From the NCBI GenBank assembly GCA_009861545.1, contig VXME01000071.1, positions 23,189 to 87,188 of the forward strand: a stretch of DNA of 64,000 bases. Reading direction: 5' to 3'. Shown here piece after piece: positions 25,358-36,540 of this stretch. The notes below the pieces were generated by a model. That model was not told the origin of the DNA. It was given only the letters and a program-made list of their open reading frames with translations, and did not search any database. Every line of letters starts with the position of its first letter. Within the stretch, counting starts at the first letter, position 1. Both the position numbers and the translations under genes were made by a program. This DNA comes from Acidobacteriota bacterium. Lineage in GTDB: Bacteria; Acidobacteriota; Vicinamibacteria; Vicinamibacterales; UBA8438.

Positions 25358-27037
25358 TCAGACCCGCGTCAGCTTCCGGAACCGGATGCGGTGCGGCTGG
25401 TCGGCGGCGCGCCCGAGCCGGCGGCGCCGGTCCGCCTCGTAGTCGGCGTGGTTGCCGGCGAACCAGACCACCTCGCTGTCCCCCTCGAAGGCGATGATGT
25501 GGGTCGCGATGCGGTCGAGGAACCAGCGGTCGTGGCTGACCACCACGAGGCATCCGGCGAACTCGACCAGCGCGTCCTCGAGGGCGCGCAGCGTGTCGAC
25601 GTCGAGATCGTTGGTCGGCTCGTCGAGCAGCAGCAGGTTCGCGCCGCCCCGCAGCAGCTTCGCCAGATGCACCCGGTTCCGCTCGCCGCCCGACAGCGTG
25701 CCCACCTTCCGCTGCTGGTCGGTCCCGCGGAAGTTGAACCACGAGACGTAGGCGCGCGAGGCGACGGTGCGCTTCGCCAGGGTGATTTCGTCCTGCCCGT
25801 CCGAGATCGCCTCCCAGACCGTTTGCTCCGCATCGAGCTCGCGGCCCTGGTCGACGTAGCCGACCTGCACGGTGTCGCCGAGCCGAATCTCGCCCGCGTC
25901 GGGCTCCTCCTCGCCGGTGATGAGCCGCAGCAGCGTCGTCTTGCCGGCCCCGTTCGGCCCCACCACCCCGACGATGCCGGCCGGCGGCAGCGTGAACGAC
26001 AGCCCGCCGATGAGCGCGCGGTCGCCGTAGCCCTTGATGACGTCGGTCGCCTCGACCACCACGTCGCCAAGTCGCGGGCCCGGCGGCACGTAGATCTCGA
26101 CCGCGTCGATCTTCTGTGCGGTGTCCTCGGCGAGCAGGCGTTCGTAGGCGTTCAGCCGCGCCTTGCCCTTCGCCTGCCGGGCGCGCGGCGACATCGCGAT
26201 CCACTCCAGCTCGCGCTGCAGCGTGCGGCGCCGCTTCGCCTCGTGCCTCGCCTCGACATCGAGCCGCTGCTGCTTCTGGGCCAGCCAAGACGAGTAGTTG
26301 CCCTCCCAGGGAATCCCGGCCCCGCGGTCGAGCTCCAGAATCCATCCGGCCACGTTGTCGAGAAAGTACCGGTCGTGGGTGACCGCCACCACCGTCCCCG
26401 GGTAGTCCGCCAGGAAGCGCTCGAGCCAGGCGACCGACTCGGCATCCAGATGGTTGGTCGGCTCGTCGAGCAGCAGCAGATCCGGTGACTGCAGCAGGAG
26501 CCGGCAGAGAGCCACCCGCCGCCGTTCCCCGCCCGACAGCGTCGTGACGTCGGCCGAGCCGGGCGGCAGGCGCAGCGCGTCCATCGCCATCTGGACACGC
26601 GAGTCGAGATCCCAGGCGCCGAGGGCGTCGATCCGGGTCTGCAGCTCGCCCTGCTCCTCGAGCGCTTCCTCCATCTCGAGCGATCCCGGGCCGCTCGAGG
26701 CGAGGTCGCTCGCGATCTGGTCGTAGCGCTTGAGAAGCGCCCGCATGTCCCCCACGCCCTCGTTGACGTTGCCCGAGACGGTCTTCGACGGATCGAGCCG
26801 CGGCTCCTGCGGCAGGTAGCCGACCGAGAGCCCCTGGGCCGGGAACGCCTCGCCGTCGAACTCGGTGACCTCCCCCGCCATGATGCGCAGCAGGGTGCTC
26901 TTGCCCGCGCCGTTAGCGCCGAGCACGCCGATCTTCGCGCCGGGCAGGAACGACAGCCAGATGTCCTCGAGCACGGTGCGGTCCGGGGGATAGCGCTTGC
27001 CGAGCCCCTTCATCGTGTAGACGTACTGTGGCGGCAT
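25358..27037 (-). CDS. ettA: Energy-dependent translational throttle protein EttA (ABC-F)
   Basis: ABC-F ATPase that binds the ribosomal E site and gates elongation by ATP/ADP ratio. 559 residues with two ABC cassettes: Walker A GANGAGKSTL near 40 and GPNGAGKTTLL in the second; signature LSGGERRRVALC and LSGGERNRVHLA; Walker B LLLLDEPTNHLDAES and LLLLDEPTNDLDVDTL. The linker between cassettes includes the charged P-site interaction region (about 250-315), and its length matches EttA rather than Uup. A TAGGAT box lies nine bases before the ATG and no Shine-Dalgarno is seen. Confidence 0.95.
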   Translation of the reverse strand: MPPQYVYTMKGLGKRYPPDRTVLEDIWLSFLPGAKIGVLGANGAGKSTLLRIMAGEVTEFDGEAFPAQGLSVGYLPQEPRLDPSKTVSGNVNEGVGDMRALLKRYDQIASDLASSGPGSLEMEEALEEQGELQTRIDALGAWDLDSRVQMAMDALRLPPGSADVTTLSGGERRRVALCRLLLQSPDLLLLDEPTNHLDAESVAWLERFLADYPGTVVAVTHDRYFLDNVAGWILELDRGAGIPWEGNYSSWLAQKQQRLDVEARHEAKRRRTLQRELEWIAMSPRARQAKGKARLNAYERLLAEDTAQKIDAVEIYVPPGPRLGDVVVEATDVIKGYGDRALIGGLSFTLPPAGIVGVVGPNGAGKTTLLRLITGEEEPDAGEIRLGDTVQVGYVDQGRELDAEQTVWEAISDGQDEITLAKRTVASRAYVSWFNFRGTDQQRKVGTLSGGERNRVHLAKLLRGGANLLLLDEPTNDLDVDTLRALEDALVEFAGCLVVVSHDRWFLDRIATHIIAFEGDSEVVWFAGNHADYEADRRRRLGRAADQPHRIRFRKLTRV

Positions 27038-27046
27038 GGTTCTGGG

Positions 27047-27052
27047 ATCCTA
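27047..27052 (-). promoter_or_regulatory. Putative -10 box close to the ettA start
   Basis: TAGGAT on the minus strand, nine bases upstream of the ATG at 27037, allowing at most a few untranslated bases. Confidence 0.35.
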
Positions 27053-27115
27053 GCAGTCCGCCGCCATTGCCAACGCGGGCCGCCGCGTCCGACAATGGCG
27101 CGCAGGAGGTGTCCC

Positions 27116-28195
27116 ATGCGTGCCATCGCATCCCTGCTGCTCTGCCTTGCGCTCGCCGCGGCGGCGCCGACCGCCCAGGGCGAGTCCGACGACACGCTGG
27201 AGATCTACATGGTCGACGTGGAGGGAGGCGAGGCCACGCTCTTCGTGGCGCCGTCGGGCGAATCGATGCTCTTCGACACCGGCTGGCCCGGCTTCGAGGG
27301 CCGCGACGCCGACCGCATCGCGGCGGCGGCGGCCGATGCCGGGGTGACGCGCATCGACTACCTGGTCGTGACCCACTTCCACGGCGACCACATGGGCGGC
27401 GCGCTGCAGCTCGCCGAGCGGCTGCCGATCCGCAACTTCATCGACCACGGGACCACCGTCGACGAGGGCGAGAACCGCCTGGCCGCCTTCCGGCTCTACA
27501 CGGACCTGCGCAGCGGCGGCGCGCACCGGGTCGTGGCCCCCGGCGACCGTCTGACGTTGGGCGACCTCGACGTGGTGATCATCGCCTCGGGCGGCGCCGT
27601 GCTCGACGCCCCGCTCGACGGCGCCGGCGGCGCCAACCCCTACTGCGAGGGCTTCACCTTCCACGGCGAGGACATCACCAGCCGCTACGGCAACGCCGAG
27701 GACGACCAGTCCATCAGCACGTTCGTCGGCTTCGGCGCCTTCCGCAGCGTCATCATGGGCGACCTGAACTGGAACAAGGAACACCCGCTGATGTGCCCGG
27801 ATGACCGGATCGGCCCGATCGATCTGTACCTGGTCTCGCACCACGGCTCGGAGACCTCCGGCTCGGAGGCGCTGGTCTACGCCATCGCGCCGCGAGCGGC
27901 CATCATGAACAACGGCCCGCGCAAGGGCGGCGCGGTGCAGACGTTCGAGATCCTGGCCGCCGCCGACAATCCCCCGGAGCTCTGGCAGAACCACTACTCC
28001 ATCCCGGGCGGCGAGGCCCACAACCGGCCCGAGCAGTTCATCGCCAACCTGGAAGAGGACACCGAACTGGCCGACGGCCGCAGGTTGCACATGGGAACGT
28101 CCCACTGGATCCACGTCTCGGCCCGCCGCGACGGCTCGTTCACGGTGACGAACAGCCGCAACGGGTTCAGCAGGACCTACGGACCGCGGGAATAG
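27116..28195 (+). CDS. Exported metallo-beta-lactamase-fold hydrolase (ComEC C-terminal-like)
   Basis: MBL-fold metal hydrolase with an AGGAGG-preceded ATG and a signal peptide (about 1-22). The first motif THFHGDHMGG supplies His87, His89, Asp91 and His92; further ligands are probably in IMGDLNWNK (Asp) and YLVSHHGSETSGS (His). 359 residues. The arrangement resembles the periplasmic nuclease-like MBL domain of ComEC and related stand-alone proteins, but a phosphodiesterase or other hydrolase is equally possible. It converges with the channel gene, 12 bases apart. Confidence 0.88.
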   Translation: MRAIASLLLCLALAAAAPTAQGESDDTLEIYMVDVEGGEATLFVAPSGESMLFDTGWPGFEGRDADRIAAAAADAGVTRIDYLVVTHFHGDHMGGALQLAERLPIRNFIDHGTTVDEGENRLAAFRLYTDLRSGGAHRVVAPGDRLTLGDLDVVIIASGGAVLDAPLDGAGGANPYCEGFTFHGEDITSRYGNAEDDQSISTFVGFGAFRSVIMGDLNWNKEHPLMCPDDRIGPIDLYLVSHHGSETSGSEALVYAIAPRAAIMNNGPRKGGAVQTFEILAAADNPPELWQNHYSIPGGEAHNRPEQFIANLEEDTELADGRRLHMGTSHWIHVSARRDGSFTVTNSRNGFSRTYGPRE

Positions 28196-28207
28196 CGACG
28201 CCCTTCG

Positions 28208-29050
28208 TCAGCTCCCGTCGCGCTCCAGGCGCTCCTGCAGCCTCGCGAGCGCTGCGCGCGTCCGGTTGAGCTCCGCCATGAGCTCGTCGCGCGTCGGCGG
28301 GGCCTGCAGGTCCTGCAGCCGTTCCTGCTTCGCCTCGTCCAGGCTGTTGATCACCACGGCGATGAAGAGGTTGATGACGACGAACGTCCCGACCACGACG
28401 AAGCTCACGAAGTAGACCCACGCCCACCAGTGGTGCTCCAGGGCCGCATACATGATGTCGGTCCAGTCCTCCAGGGTGACGATGCGGAAGAGGGACAGGA
28501 GGGAGATGCCGAGCGTGCGCCAGTGCGTCGGATCGATCTCGTGGAACAGGTGGTAGCCGGCGACGCCGTAGACGTAGAAGACGATCGACATCAGCGCGAG
28601 CACGTTGAACATGCCCGGCACCGACCGGATCAGGGTGGCGACGATCAGCCGCAGCCCGGGCAGCGCCGACACGAGGCGCAGCACCCGGAACAGGCGGGCG
28701 AGGCGGGCGAGCGTCGCCAGCTCGCCGGTGTTGGGCAGCAGGCTGACGACGATGACGGTGAAATCGAAGATGTTCCAGCCGTCCCTGAAGTAGTTCCCCA
28801 CGCGCGGCCACTTCGCCGCCATCTTGATCAGCGCCTCGACCACGAAGATGGCCAGGAAGGACTGGCTGACGGTCTCGAACAGGGGGCCGTAGGCGGCGGA
28901 CAGCGCCGCCGAGGTATCGAGACCGATGACGACGGCGTTGATCGCGATAACGGCGGTGACGCCGTGCCGGAACCAGGCAGCGGCCACCGCGCGATCGGCC
29001 CAGGCGACGAGCGGATTGGCAGCCCGGAACGGGACGTCGGTGGAGCTCAC
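28208..29050 (-). CDS. Single-domain voltage-gated cation channel (BacNav/BacCav type)
   Basis: 280 residues forming one six-TM subunit that should assemble as a tetramer. S1-S3 lie between about 30 and 105. S4 carries Arg116, Arg119, Arg122 and Arg125 at three-residue spacing. S5, the pore and S6 follow from about 145 to 245. The selectivity filter is T192-L-E-D-W-T-D198. The C-terminus after about 250 is a charged heptad-like coiled coil, as in NaChBac. GTG start with GGAG upstream. The filter has acidic residues at positions that are Ser and Met in NavAb (178 and 181), pointing to calcium or mixed selectivity. Confidence 0.9.
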   Translation of the reverse strand: MSSTDVPFRAANPLVAWADRAVAAAWFRHGVTAVIAINAVVIGLDTSAALSAAYGPLFETVSQSFLAIFVVEALIKMAAKWPRVGNYFRDGWNIFDFTVIVVSLLPNTGELATLARLARLFRVLRLVSALPGLRLIVATLIRSVPGMFNVLALMSIVFYVYGVAGYHLFHEIDPTHWRTLGISLLSLFRIVTLEDWTDIMYAALEHHWWAWVYFVSFVVVGTFVVINLFIAVVINSLDEAKQERLQDLQAPPTRDELMAELNRTRAALARLQERLERDGS

Positions 29051-29140
29051 GAAGCGTCGCTCCGGCGGATGAGCGGTCGGGACACTGGACGTTGCGATCT
29101 ACTCGGGCGTGAGAACGGTGGCGCCACTGACCGTCACGGT

Positions 29141-29881
29141 CTACTCGAGCGTGAAGTCGGCCTCGACGGTCCCGCCGGCCGTCACCGTGACCTGCCGGGT
29201 GGCGCCCTCGTAGCGCTCGTGCCAGACGGTGAGCTGGTAGGCGCCGGGCGGGACCCCGGTCAGCTCGAAGGTCCCGTCCGAACCGGTCACGGTTCCGAGA
29301 TCGTCGGAGACGTAGACCCAGCCCCGCATCCAGCCGTGCGAGTCGCACTCGATGCGCACGGGTCCGGGACGCCGGAACGGCCGCTGAACCTCCAGGCCGG
29401 GAAACGGGATGGCGATGTTGAACAGCGTGCGCTGCCGGTCGTCGTAGGCGTGCGTCGAGTGGAGCGTGTCGTCCTGGCTCCTTATCGTGACCACCGTCCG
29501 GGTCGGCAGCACCTGCACGCGCGGGACGAAGTAGCAGCCGGCGTTGTCGATCGACGCGTCCGAGGGCCGCTCGCTCCAGGGCACGCCGGCGACGAGGACC
29601 ACCGCGTTGGCGAGACCGCCCGACGCATCGACGACCACCGCCTGGTCCTCGACCTCGGTGCCGCAGACCGCCTGGTCGCTGGTCACCGCGACCATCCGCG
29701 GCTCCGGCGGATCGGTCAGCACGACCCGGCCGACTATCGATCCGTGCGCCTGTCCCGCACCGCCCCCGGCAACCGGCACTGCCGGCGATGCGGCGAGGAC
29801 GGTCGCGACCAGCGCGGCACCGACGACAACCGCGCCCAACCCCGACACGCTCCGTACACGCACTCGATTGCGGCGATCCAT
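29141..29881 (-). CDS. Exported protein with CarboxypepD-regulatory/cupredoxin-like features
   Basis: 246 residues with an N-terminal signal segment (about 14-35) and GAGG six bases before the ATG. The body begins GSIVGRVVLTDPP and ends in a carboxypeptidase-regulatory-like fold (GSDGTFELTGVPPGAYQLTVWHE). Between them RIECDSHGWMRGWVYV has the Cys-x-x-His-x-x-Met spacing seen in copper-type plastocyanin-like exported proteins. Copper binding is only suggested. It precedes the channel gene by 90 bases on the same strand. A degenerate copy of its own 3' end follows its stop. Confidence 0.75.
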   Translation of the reverse strand: MDRRNRVRVRSVSGLGAVVVGAALVATVLAASPAVPVAGGGAGQAHGSIVGRVVLTDPPEPRMVAVTSDQAVCGTEVEDQAVVVDASGGLANAVVLVAGVPWSERPSDASIDNAGCYFVPRVQVLPTRTVVTIRSQDDTLHSTHAYDDRQRTLFNIAIPFPGLEVQRPFRRPGPVRIECDSHGWMRGWVYVSDDLGTVTGSDGTFELTGVPPGAYQLTVWHERYEGATRQVTVTAGGTVEADFTLE

Positions 29882-30153
29882 ATGCAGCCTCGCGCCCCCC
29901 TTCGAACCGAAGAATCAATCCTACACGTACCCCATCGGCAGCCGGGCGGCTGGCGAGGGCAAGCAATCGTCCGGCGGTAGACGGGGCCCGAATCGCGCGG
30001 CCGGTGCACGGCCGCCGGGCCGCCAGGGGACGGATCCGTCGGCGCGTCGGGACGATGGGCACTATCGGAGGATGGGCCGCGGCGCCGTGATGCCGGCGGA
30101 GGGCGTCGACCTGTGACACCGGAGAAGGCCTTCGCGCGGCGCCTCGCGGCGCC
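29882..30153. other. Intergenic, 272 bases
   Basis: Between the start of the exported-protein gene and the stop of the ABC exporter, both on the minus strand. No open frame with a recognisable product, no strong hairpin with a T-run and no repeat was seen. Confidence 0.6.
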
Positions 30154-32067
<1,914 letters not shown>

Positions 32068-32072
32068 GGTAG

Positions 32073-32078
32073 TAGACT
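32073..32078 (+). promoter_or_regulatory. Putative -10 box of leaderless dinB
   Basis: TAGACT with a six-base spacer to the GTG at 32085. It must lie in the 17-base gap to the divergent ABC exporter, which leaves no room for a normal leader. Confidence 0.45.
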
Positions 32079-32084
32079 TCCGCC

Positions 32085-33182
32085 GTGACCCTGCTTGCGC
32101 GCCGGATCATCCACGTCGACATGGACGCCTTCTACGCGTCGGTCGAGCAGCGTGACCGGCCGGAGCTGCGGGGACGGCCGGTGGCGGTCGGGGGCAGGCC
32201 CGAAGGTCGCGGCGTGGTCGCCGCAGCCAGCTACGAGGCCCGCACGTTCGGGGTGCGCTCGGCGCTGTCGATGGCCAAGGCGGTGCGGCTCTGTCCGGAG
32301 CTGATCGTCGTGCCGCCCGACTTCCGCAAGTACCGCGACGTCTCGCGACAGGTGTTCGACCTCTACCGCACCGTGACGCCGGCCGTCGAGCCGCTGTCGC
32401 TCGACGAGGCCTACCTCGACGTGACGGACAACGCGTGGGGCGAGCCGCTCGCCACCAACGTCGCGAAGCGTCTCAAGGCGCGGATCCGGGAAGAGACCGG
32501 CCTGACCGCCTCGGCCGGCGCCGCCCCCAACAAGTTCCTGGCCAAGATAGCCTCCGCCTGGCGCAAGCCCGACGGACTGACGGTGGTGGCTCCGGAGCGG
32601 CTGGAGAGCTTCCTGCAGAAGCTGCCGGTGGACGCCCTGTGGGGCGTCGGACCGGTGACGGCGCGCCGGCTGCGGGCGGCCGGGATCGAGAAGCTGGTCG
32701 ACGTCCGGACCGGCGACGACGAGACCCTGCACGGCCTCGTCGGACGCCAGGCGGACTGGTTGAAGCGGCTCGCGCAGGGCATCGACGAGCGGCCGGTGGT
32801 CAGCGACCGCGAGCGGAAGTCCCGCAGCTCCGAGCACACCTACGCCGAGGATCTCCGGGAGATCGACAGGATTCGCGCGGAGATCGACCGCATGGCGGCC
32901 GGGGCCGCCGACTGGCTGCAGCGGGCCGAGACCGCGGCCCGGACCGTGACCCTCAAGGTGCGCTACAACGACTTCAAGACGGTCACCCGCAGCGACACGC
33001 GGGCGGTCGCCACCGTCGACGCGGCCGACATAACGCGCCGGGCGCGGGCGCTGCTCGACCGTACGGACGCCGGCCGCCGGCCCGTCAGGCTGCTCGGCGT
33101 GGGCGTGCACGGACTGCGGCCACGGGCCGCTACTGAGAACGCACGCGAGCCGCTGCTGTGGGACGTGGCGACCGGGGCATGA
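32085..33182 (+). CDS. dinB: DNA polymerase IV (Y-family)
   Basis: Error-prone translesion polymerase. 365 residues from a GTG that is the first possible start after an in-frame stop. Catalytic acidic residues are Asp12 (IIHVDMDAFYASVE) and Asp107/Glu108 (PLSLDEAYLDVT). The fingers motif AASYEARTFGVRSAL and the thumb/helix-hairpin-helix segment VGPVTARRLRAAGIEKLVDV follow, and then the little-finger domain. It precedes rsgA by 13 bases. I see no LexA-like operator upstream. Confidence 0.95.
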   Translation: MTLLARRIIHVDMDAFYASVEQRDRPELRGRPVAVGGRPEGRGVVAAASYEARTFGVRSALSMAKAVRLCPELIVVPPDFRKYRDVSRQVFDLYRTVTPAVEPLSLDEAYLDVTDNAWGEPLATNVAKRLKARIREETGLTASAGAAPNKFLAKIASAWRKPDGLTVVAPERLESFLQKLPVDALWGVGPVTARRLRAAGIEKLVDVRTGDDETLHGLVGRQADWLKRLAQGIDERPVVSDRERKSRSSEHTYAEDLREIDRIRAEIDRMAAGAADWLQRAETAARTVTLKVRYNDFKTVTRSDTRAVATVDAADITRRARALLDRTDAGRRPVRLLGVGVHGLRPRAATENAREPLLWDVATGA

Positions 33183-33195
33183 GAGAGCGACAGGC

Positions 33196-34254
33196 ATGAC
33201 ACTCGGAGAGCTGGGCTGGGACGACGGCTTCGCCGCATCGTTCGACGCGCTCGGAGACCGCGGCCTCGTCCCGGCGCGGGTCGGGATCGAGCACAACCAC
33301 TTCTATCGCGTGTTGACCTCCGGGGGCGAGCTGGTGGCCCAGGCGGCCGGTCGGCTCCGGCACCGGGCGGCCGGTCAGGACGACCTCCCGGCGGTGGGCG
33401 ACTGGGTGGCGATCCGCGTCAACCGCCACGACGGCGCCGGCACCATTCGCGCCATCCTGCCCCGGCGGAGCAGCTTCGCCCGCAAGGCGGCCGGCGACCC
33501 GACCGCCAAGCAGGTGGTGGCCGCCAACATCGATGTCGTGCTGGTGGTGGCGGGACTCGACGGCGACTTCAGCCCGCGCCGCATCGAACGCTACCTGGTG
33601 GCGGCGGCCGACAGCGGCGCGCGGCCCGTCGTGGTGCTGAACAAGGCCGACCTGGAAGAGAACGTGGCGTCCTGCATGGCCACGGTGCGCGCGGCAGCGC
33701 CGGACGTCCCGGTCCACGTGACCTGCTGCAAATCCGGCCTGGGTCTGGACGACCTCCGTACCTATCTCGCGCCGGGCCGGACGGTGGCCCTGCTCGGCTC
33801 GTCCGGGGTCGGCAAGTCGACCATCATCAACCACCTGCTCGGCGAGCCGCGGCAGAAGACGCAGGCGGTCCGCGCAGCCGACAGCCGGGGCCGGCACACG
33901 ACCATCCACCGCGAGCTCATCGCGGCGCCGGGCGGCGGCATCATCATCGATACGCCGGGCATGCGCGAGCTGCAGCTCTGGGACAACGACCGCGCGCTCG
34001 AGGATGCGTTCGCCGAGATCGACGCGCTCGCCGCCGACTGCCGGTTCCGGGACTGCCTCCACCGGCAGGAGCCGGGGTGCGCGGTCCGCGCGGCGGTCGA
34101 CGCCGGCCGCCTGCCCGCCATCCGCCTGACGCACTACCTGCGTCTCCACGACGAACGGGCGCACCTGGTTCGGCGGCGCGACGAGCTGGCGCGTCTCGAA
34201 GAGAAGAAACGCACCCGGGTCATGCACCGCGCGATGCGCAAGATGTACACCTGA
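33196..34254 (+). CDS. rsgA: Ribosome small-subunit biogenesis GTPase RsgA
   Basis: Circularly permuted GTPase that checks late 30S maturation. N-terminal OB-fold (about 1-115), then G4 NKAD (VVLNKADLEE) before G1 GSSGVGKSTIINHLLG and G3 DTPGMREL, which is the RsgA order. The C-terminal zinc site is CRFRDCLHRQEPGC (Cys-Cys-His-Cys). 352 residues, normal length. Same strand as dinB and followed after 17 bases by an amidohydrolase gene. Confidence 0.95.
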   Translation: MTLGELGWDDGFAASFDALGDRGLVPARVGIEHNHFYRVLTSGGELVAQAAGRLRHRAAGQDDLPAVGDWVAIRVNRHDGAGTIRAILPRRSSFARKAAGDPTAKQVVAANIDVVLVVAGLDGDFSPRRIERYLVAAADSGARPVVVLNKADLEENVASCMATVRAAAPDVPVHVTCCKSGLGLDDLRTYLAPGRTVALLGSSGVGKSTIINHLLGEPRQKTQAVRAADSRGRHTTIHRELIAAPGGGIIIDTPGMRELQLWDNDRALEDAFAEIDALAADCRFRDCLHRQEPGCAVRAAVDAGRLPAIRLTHYLRLHDERAHLVRRRDELARLEEKKRTRVMHRAMRKMYT

Positions 34255-34271
34255 TCCTGAAAGGACCCGCC

Positions 34272-35504
34272 ATGTCTTCACGCCGCATACGCCGCCCGGC
34301 GTTCTTCGCCGCCGTGCTCGCGATCGCCGCGACCGGGATCGGCCTCGCCCAGGAGGAGGCGCCCCTCACGATCCGCGCCGGGCTCCTGATCGACGGCACG
34401 GGCGACACCCGGTCGAACGCGCGCCTCTTCGTGACCGGCTCGACGATCACGCGCGTGGACGGCCTGCGGGGAGCGGTGGACTACGACCTGTCCGAGCTGA
34501 CGGTCATGCCCGGCCTGATCGACACGCACGTCCACCTGACGTCGCACTTCGAGGCCGGCGGCCGGCTGCACCAGGCGGGCAGCACGGAGACCCCCGCCCA
34601 GACGATGCTGTACGCGGTGGGCAACGCCTACCGCACCCTGCAGGCCGGCTTCACGACCGTGCAGAGCCTCGGCCACCCGCTCGACGCCGACCTGCGGGAT
34701 GCGATCGACCGCGGCGACGTACCCGGTCCACGGGTATTGACCTCGTTGCGCGCGGTGACCAGCGCCACCGGCGATGTGGACGCCATCCGCGCCACCGTCC
34801 GGCAGCTCAAGGCGGACGGCGCCGACGTGATCAAGGTCTTCGCCTCGAGCAGCATCCGGGAGGGCGGGGTGCGGACGCTGAGCGACGAGCAGATCGAGGC
34901 GGCGTGCGACGAGGGCCGGGCGCAGGGACTGCGGGTCGCGGTGCACGCCTACGGCTCCGAGGTCGTCAGCTCGGTCATCCGCGCCGGGTGCAACTCGGTC
35001 GAGCACGGGAACCGCTACGACGACGAGACCCTCGCCCTGTTCGCCCGCCACGGGACCTTCCTCGGCTTCCACGTCGGGCTGCTCTGGGACAACTACGCGG
35101 AGAACCGCGAGCGCTTCATCGGCATCGGGAACTACACGCCGGAGGGCTTCGCGCAGATGAGCCGGGCCCGCCGCATCGGCATGCGCCGCTTCCGCGAGAC
35201 CCTCCGGAACCGGGACGTGCAGGTCGTGTTCGGCACCGATGCCACGGCCGGCGCCCACGGCCGCAACGCCGAGGAGCTCGTCGTCCGCATCGACGAGGGC
35301 GGCCAGAACCCCATGGACGCCATCGTGTCGGCGACGTCGCTCGCCGCGCGCTCGCTCGGCCTGGGGGAGGAGATCGGCACCGCGGCGCCCGGGTTCACCG
35401 CGGACCTGATCGCCGTCGAGGGCAATCCGCTCGAAGACGTCACCGCGCTGCGGCGGGTCCGCTTCGTGATGCGGGACGGCGTCGTCTACCGTTACGAACC
35501 GTAG
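34272..35504 (+). CDS. Exported amidohydrolase-family metal hydrolase
   Basis: Amidohydrolase superfamily (imidazolonepropionase/prolidase-like subgroup). ATG 34272 with AAGGA upstream, signal peptide about 1-27, 410 residues. Metal ligands: His86 and His88 (DTHVHLT), probably the carboxylated Lys in VIKVFASSS, His in VHAYGS and VEHGNRYDD, and Asp in FGTDATAGAHG. Secreted members of this group are often Xaa-Pro dipeptidase-like; the substrate is not evident. The following alpha/beta hydrolase begins 36 bases later and may be in the same transcript. Confidence 0.9.
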   Translation: MSSRRIRRPAFFAAVLAIAATGIGLAQEEAPLTIRAGLLIDGTGDTRSNARLFVTGSTITRVDGLRGAVDYDLSELTVMPGLIDTHVHLTSHFEAGGRLHQAGSTETPAQTMLYAVGNAYRTLQAGFTTVQSLGHPLDADLRDAIDRGDVPGPRVLTSLRAVTSATGDVDAIRATVRQLKADGADVIKVFASSSIREGGVRTLSDEQIEAACDEGRAQGLRVAVHAYGSEVVSSVIRAGCNSVEHGNRYDDETLALFARHGTFLGFHVGLLWDNYAENRERFIGIGNYTPEGFAQMSRARRIGMRRFRETLRNRDVQVVFGTDATAGAHGRNAEELVVRIDEGGQNPMDAIVSATSLAARSLGLGEEIGTAAPGFTADLIAVEGNPLEDVTALRRVRFVMRDGVVYRYEP

Positions 35505-35540
35505 TAGCCGCACCCTTGCACATCCAACCGGGAGACTGCC

Positions 35541-36533
35541 ATGAGCATCCTGCGATCCATTCTGCTGCCGTCGATCTCGCTGCTGCTGATCATGCCGTCC
35601 GTGACGGCCGCACAACGCCCCCCCGCACTACCCGACGGCGTGCTGCACGAGGCCGTCGATATCTGGAGCGAGGGCACGCGCATGGCGGGCGACCTCTACC
35701 GGCCGGCCGAGGCCGGCGACGCTCGACTACCCGCCATCATCATGAGCCACGGCTGGGGCGGCACCAAGGCGGGCCTGGCCCGCAACGCGATGCGCTTCGC
35801 CGCGGACGGGTTCGTGGTGCTGGCGTTCGACTACCGCGGCTGGGGCGAGAGCGACGGCAAGCTCGTGGTCATCGGCGACATGCCGGAGCGCGGCGTCAAC
35901 GGGGAGGTGCAGGTCCTCGCGCGGGAGATCCGGCGTGTGGTCGATCCCATCGACCAGACTCTCGACATCCGGCGGGCGTTCGACTTCCTGGAGGGCGAGC
36001 CCAACGTCGCTGTCGATCGGCTCGGCTACTGGGGATCGAGCTACTCCGGCGCGCACGCCATCTGGGTCGCCGCCAACGAGCCGCGGGCCGCGTGCGCGGT
36101 CGGCCAGGTGGCCGCCGCCGACTCGCTCGACCTCGCCCGCACGTCGTGGAAGGACACGGGCATCGACATCGAGCAGTACGCCCGCGAGCAGGCGATCCGC
36201 CGCGCCCGCGGCGAGATCGCGCCGCTCCCGCAGGGCACCGACAAAGCGCCCAACCTGAACGGCTGGGCGCACCTCGACAAGGTCGTCGAGTACCGTCCGG
36301 TCGACGACGCGGGCCGCATCGACATCCCCCTGCTCGTCATCGACGCCGAGCACGAGGAGCTCTTCGACCGCCACCGGGCCGGCGAGCTGGCCGTCGCCCG
36401 CGCCAAGGAAAACGGCGCCCGCGCCGAGTACCGCGTCATCCCGGACATCACGCACTACGACATCTACCGCGAGGCGTTCGAGGAGTCCGGCGAGATGGCG
36501 CTGGACTGGTTCAACGGTTGCCTCAAGGACTGA
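35541..36533 (+). CDS. Exported alpha/beta hydrolase (CocE/acyl-peptidase-like)
   Basis: 330 residues with a signal peptide (about 1-24) and GGGAG before the ATG. Alpha/beta hydrolase features: oxyanion-hole SHGWGGTKAG, strand-turn AFDYRGWGES, nucleophile Ser167 in GYWGSSYSGAHA, acid in LLVIDAEHEELFD and catalytic His in PDITHYDIY. The nucleophile elbow GSSYSG resembles the X-Pro dipeptidyl-peptidase/CocE group, so an ester or peptide hydrolase is likely. Converges with algH, seven bases apart. Confidence 0.88.
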   Translation: MSILRSILLPSISLLLIMPSVTAAQRPPALPDGVLHEAVDIWSEGTRMAGDLYRPAEAGDARLPAIIMSHGWGGTKAGLARNAMRFAADGFVVLAFDYRGWGESDGKLVVIGDMPERGVNGEVQVLAREIRRVVDPIDQTLDIRRAFDFLEGEPNVAVDRLGYWGSSYSGAHAIWVAANEPRAACAVGQVAAADSLDLARTSWKDTGIDIEQYAREQAIRRARGEIAPLPQGTDKAPNLNGWAHLDKVVEYRPVDDAGRIDIPLLVIDAEHEELFDRHRAGELAVARAKENGARAEYRVIPDITHYDIYREAFEESGEMALDWFNGCLKD

Positions 36534-36540
36534 GGCGCTG

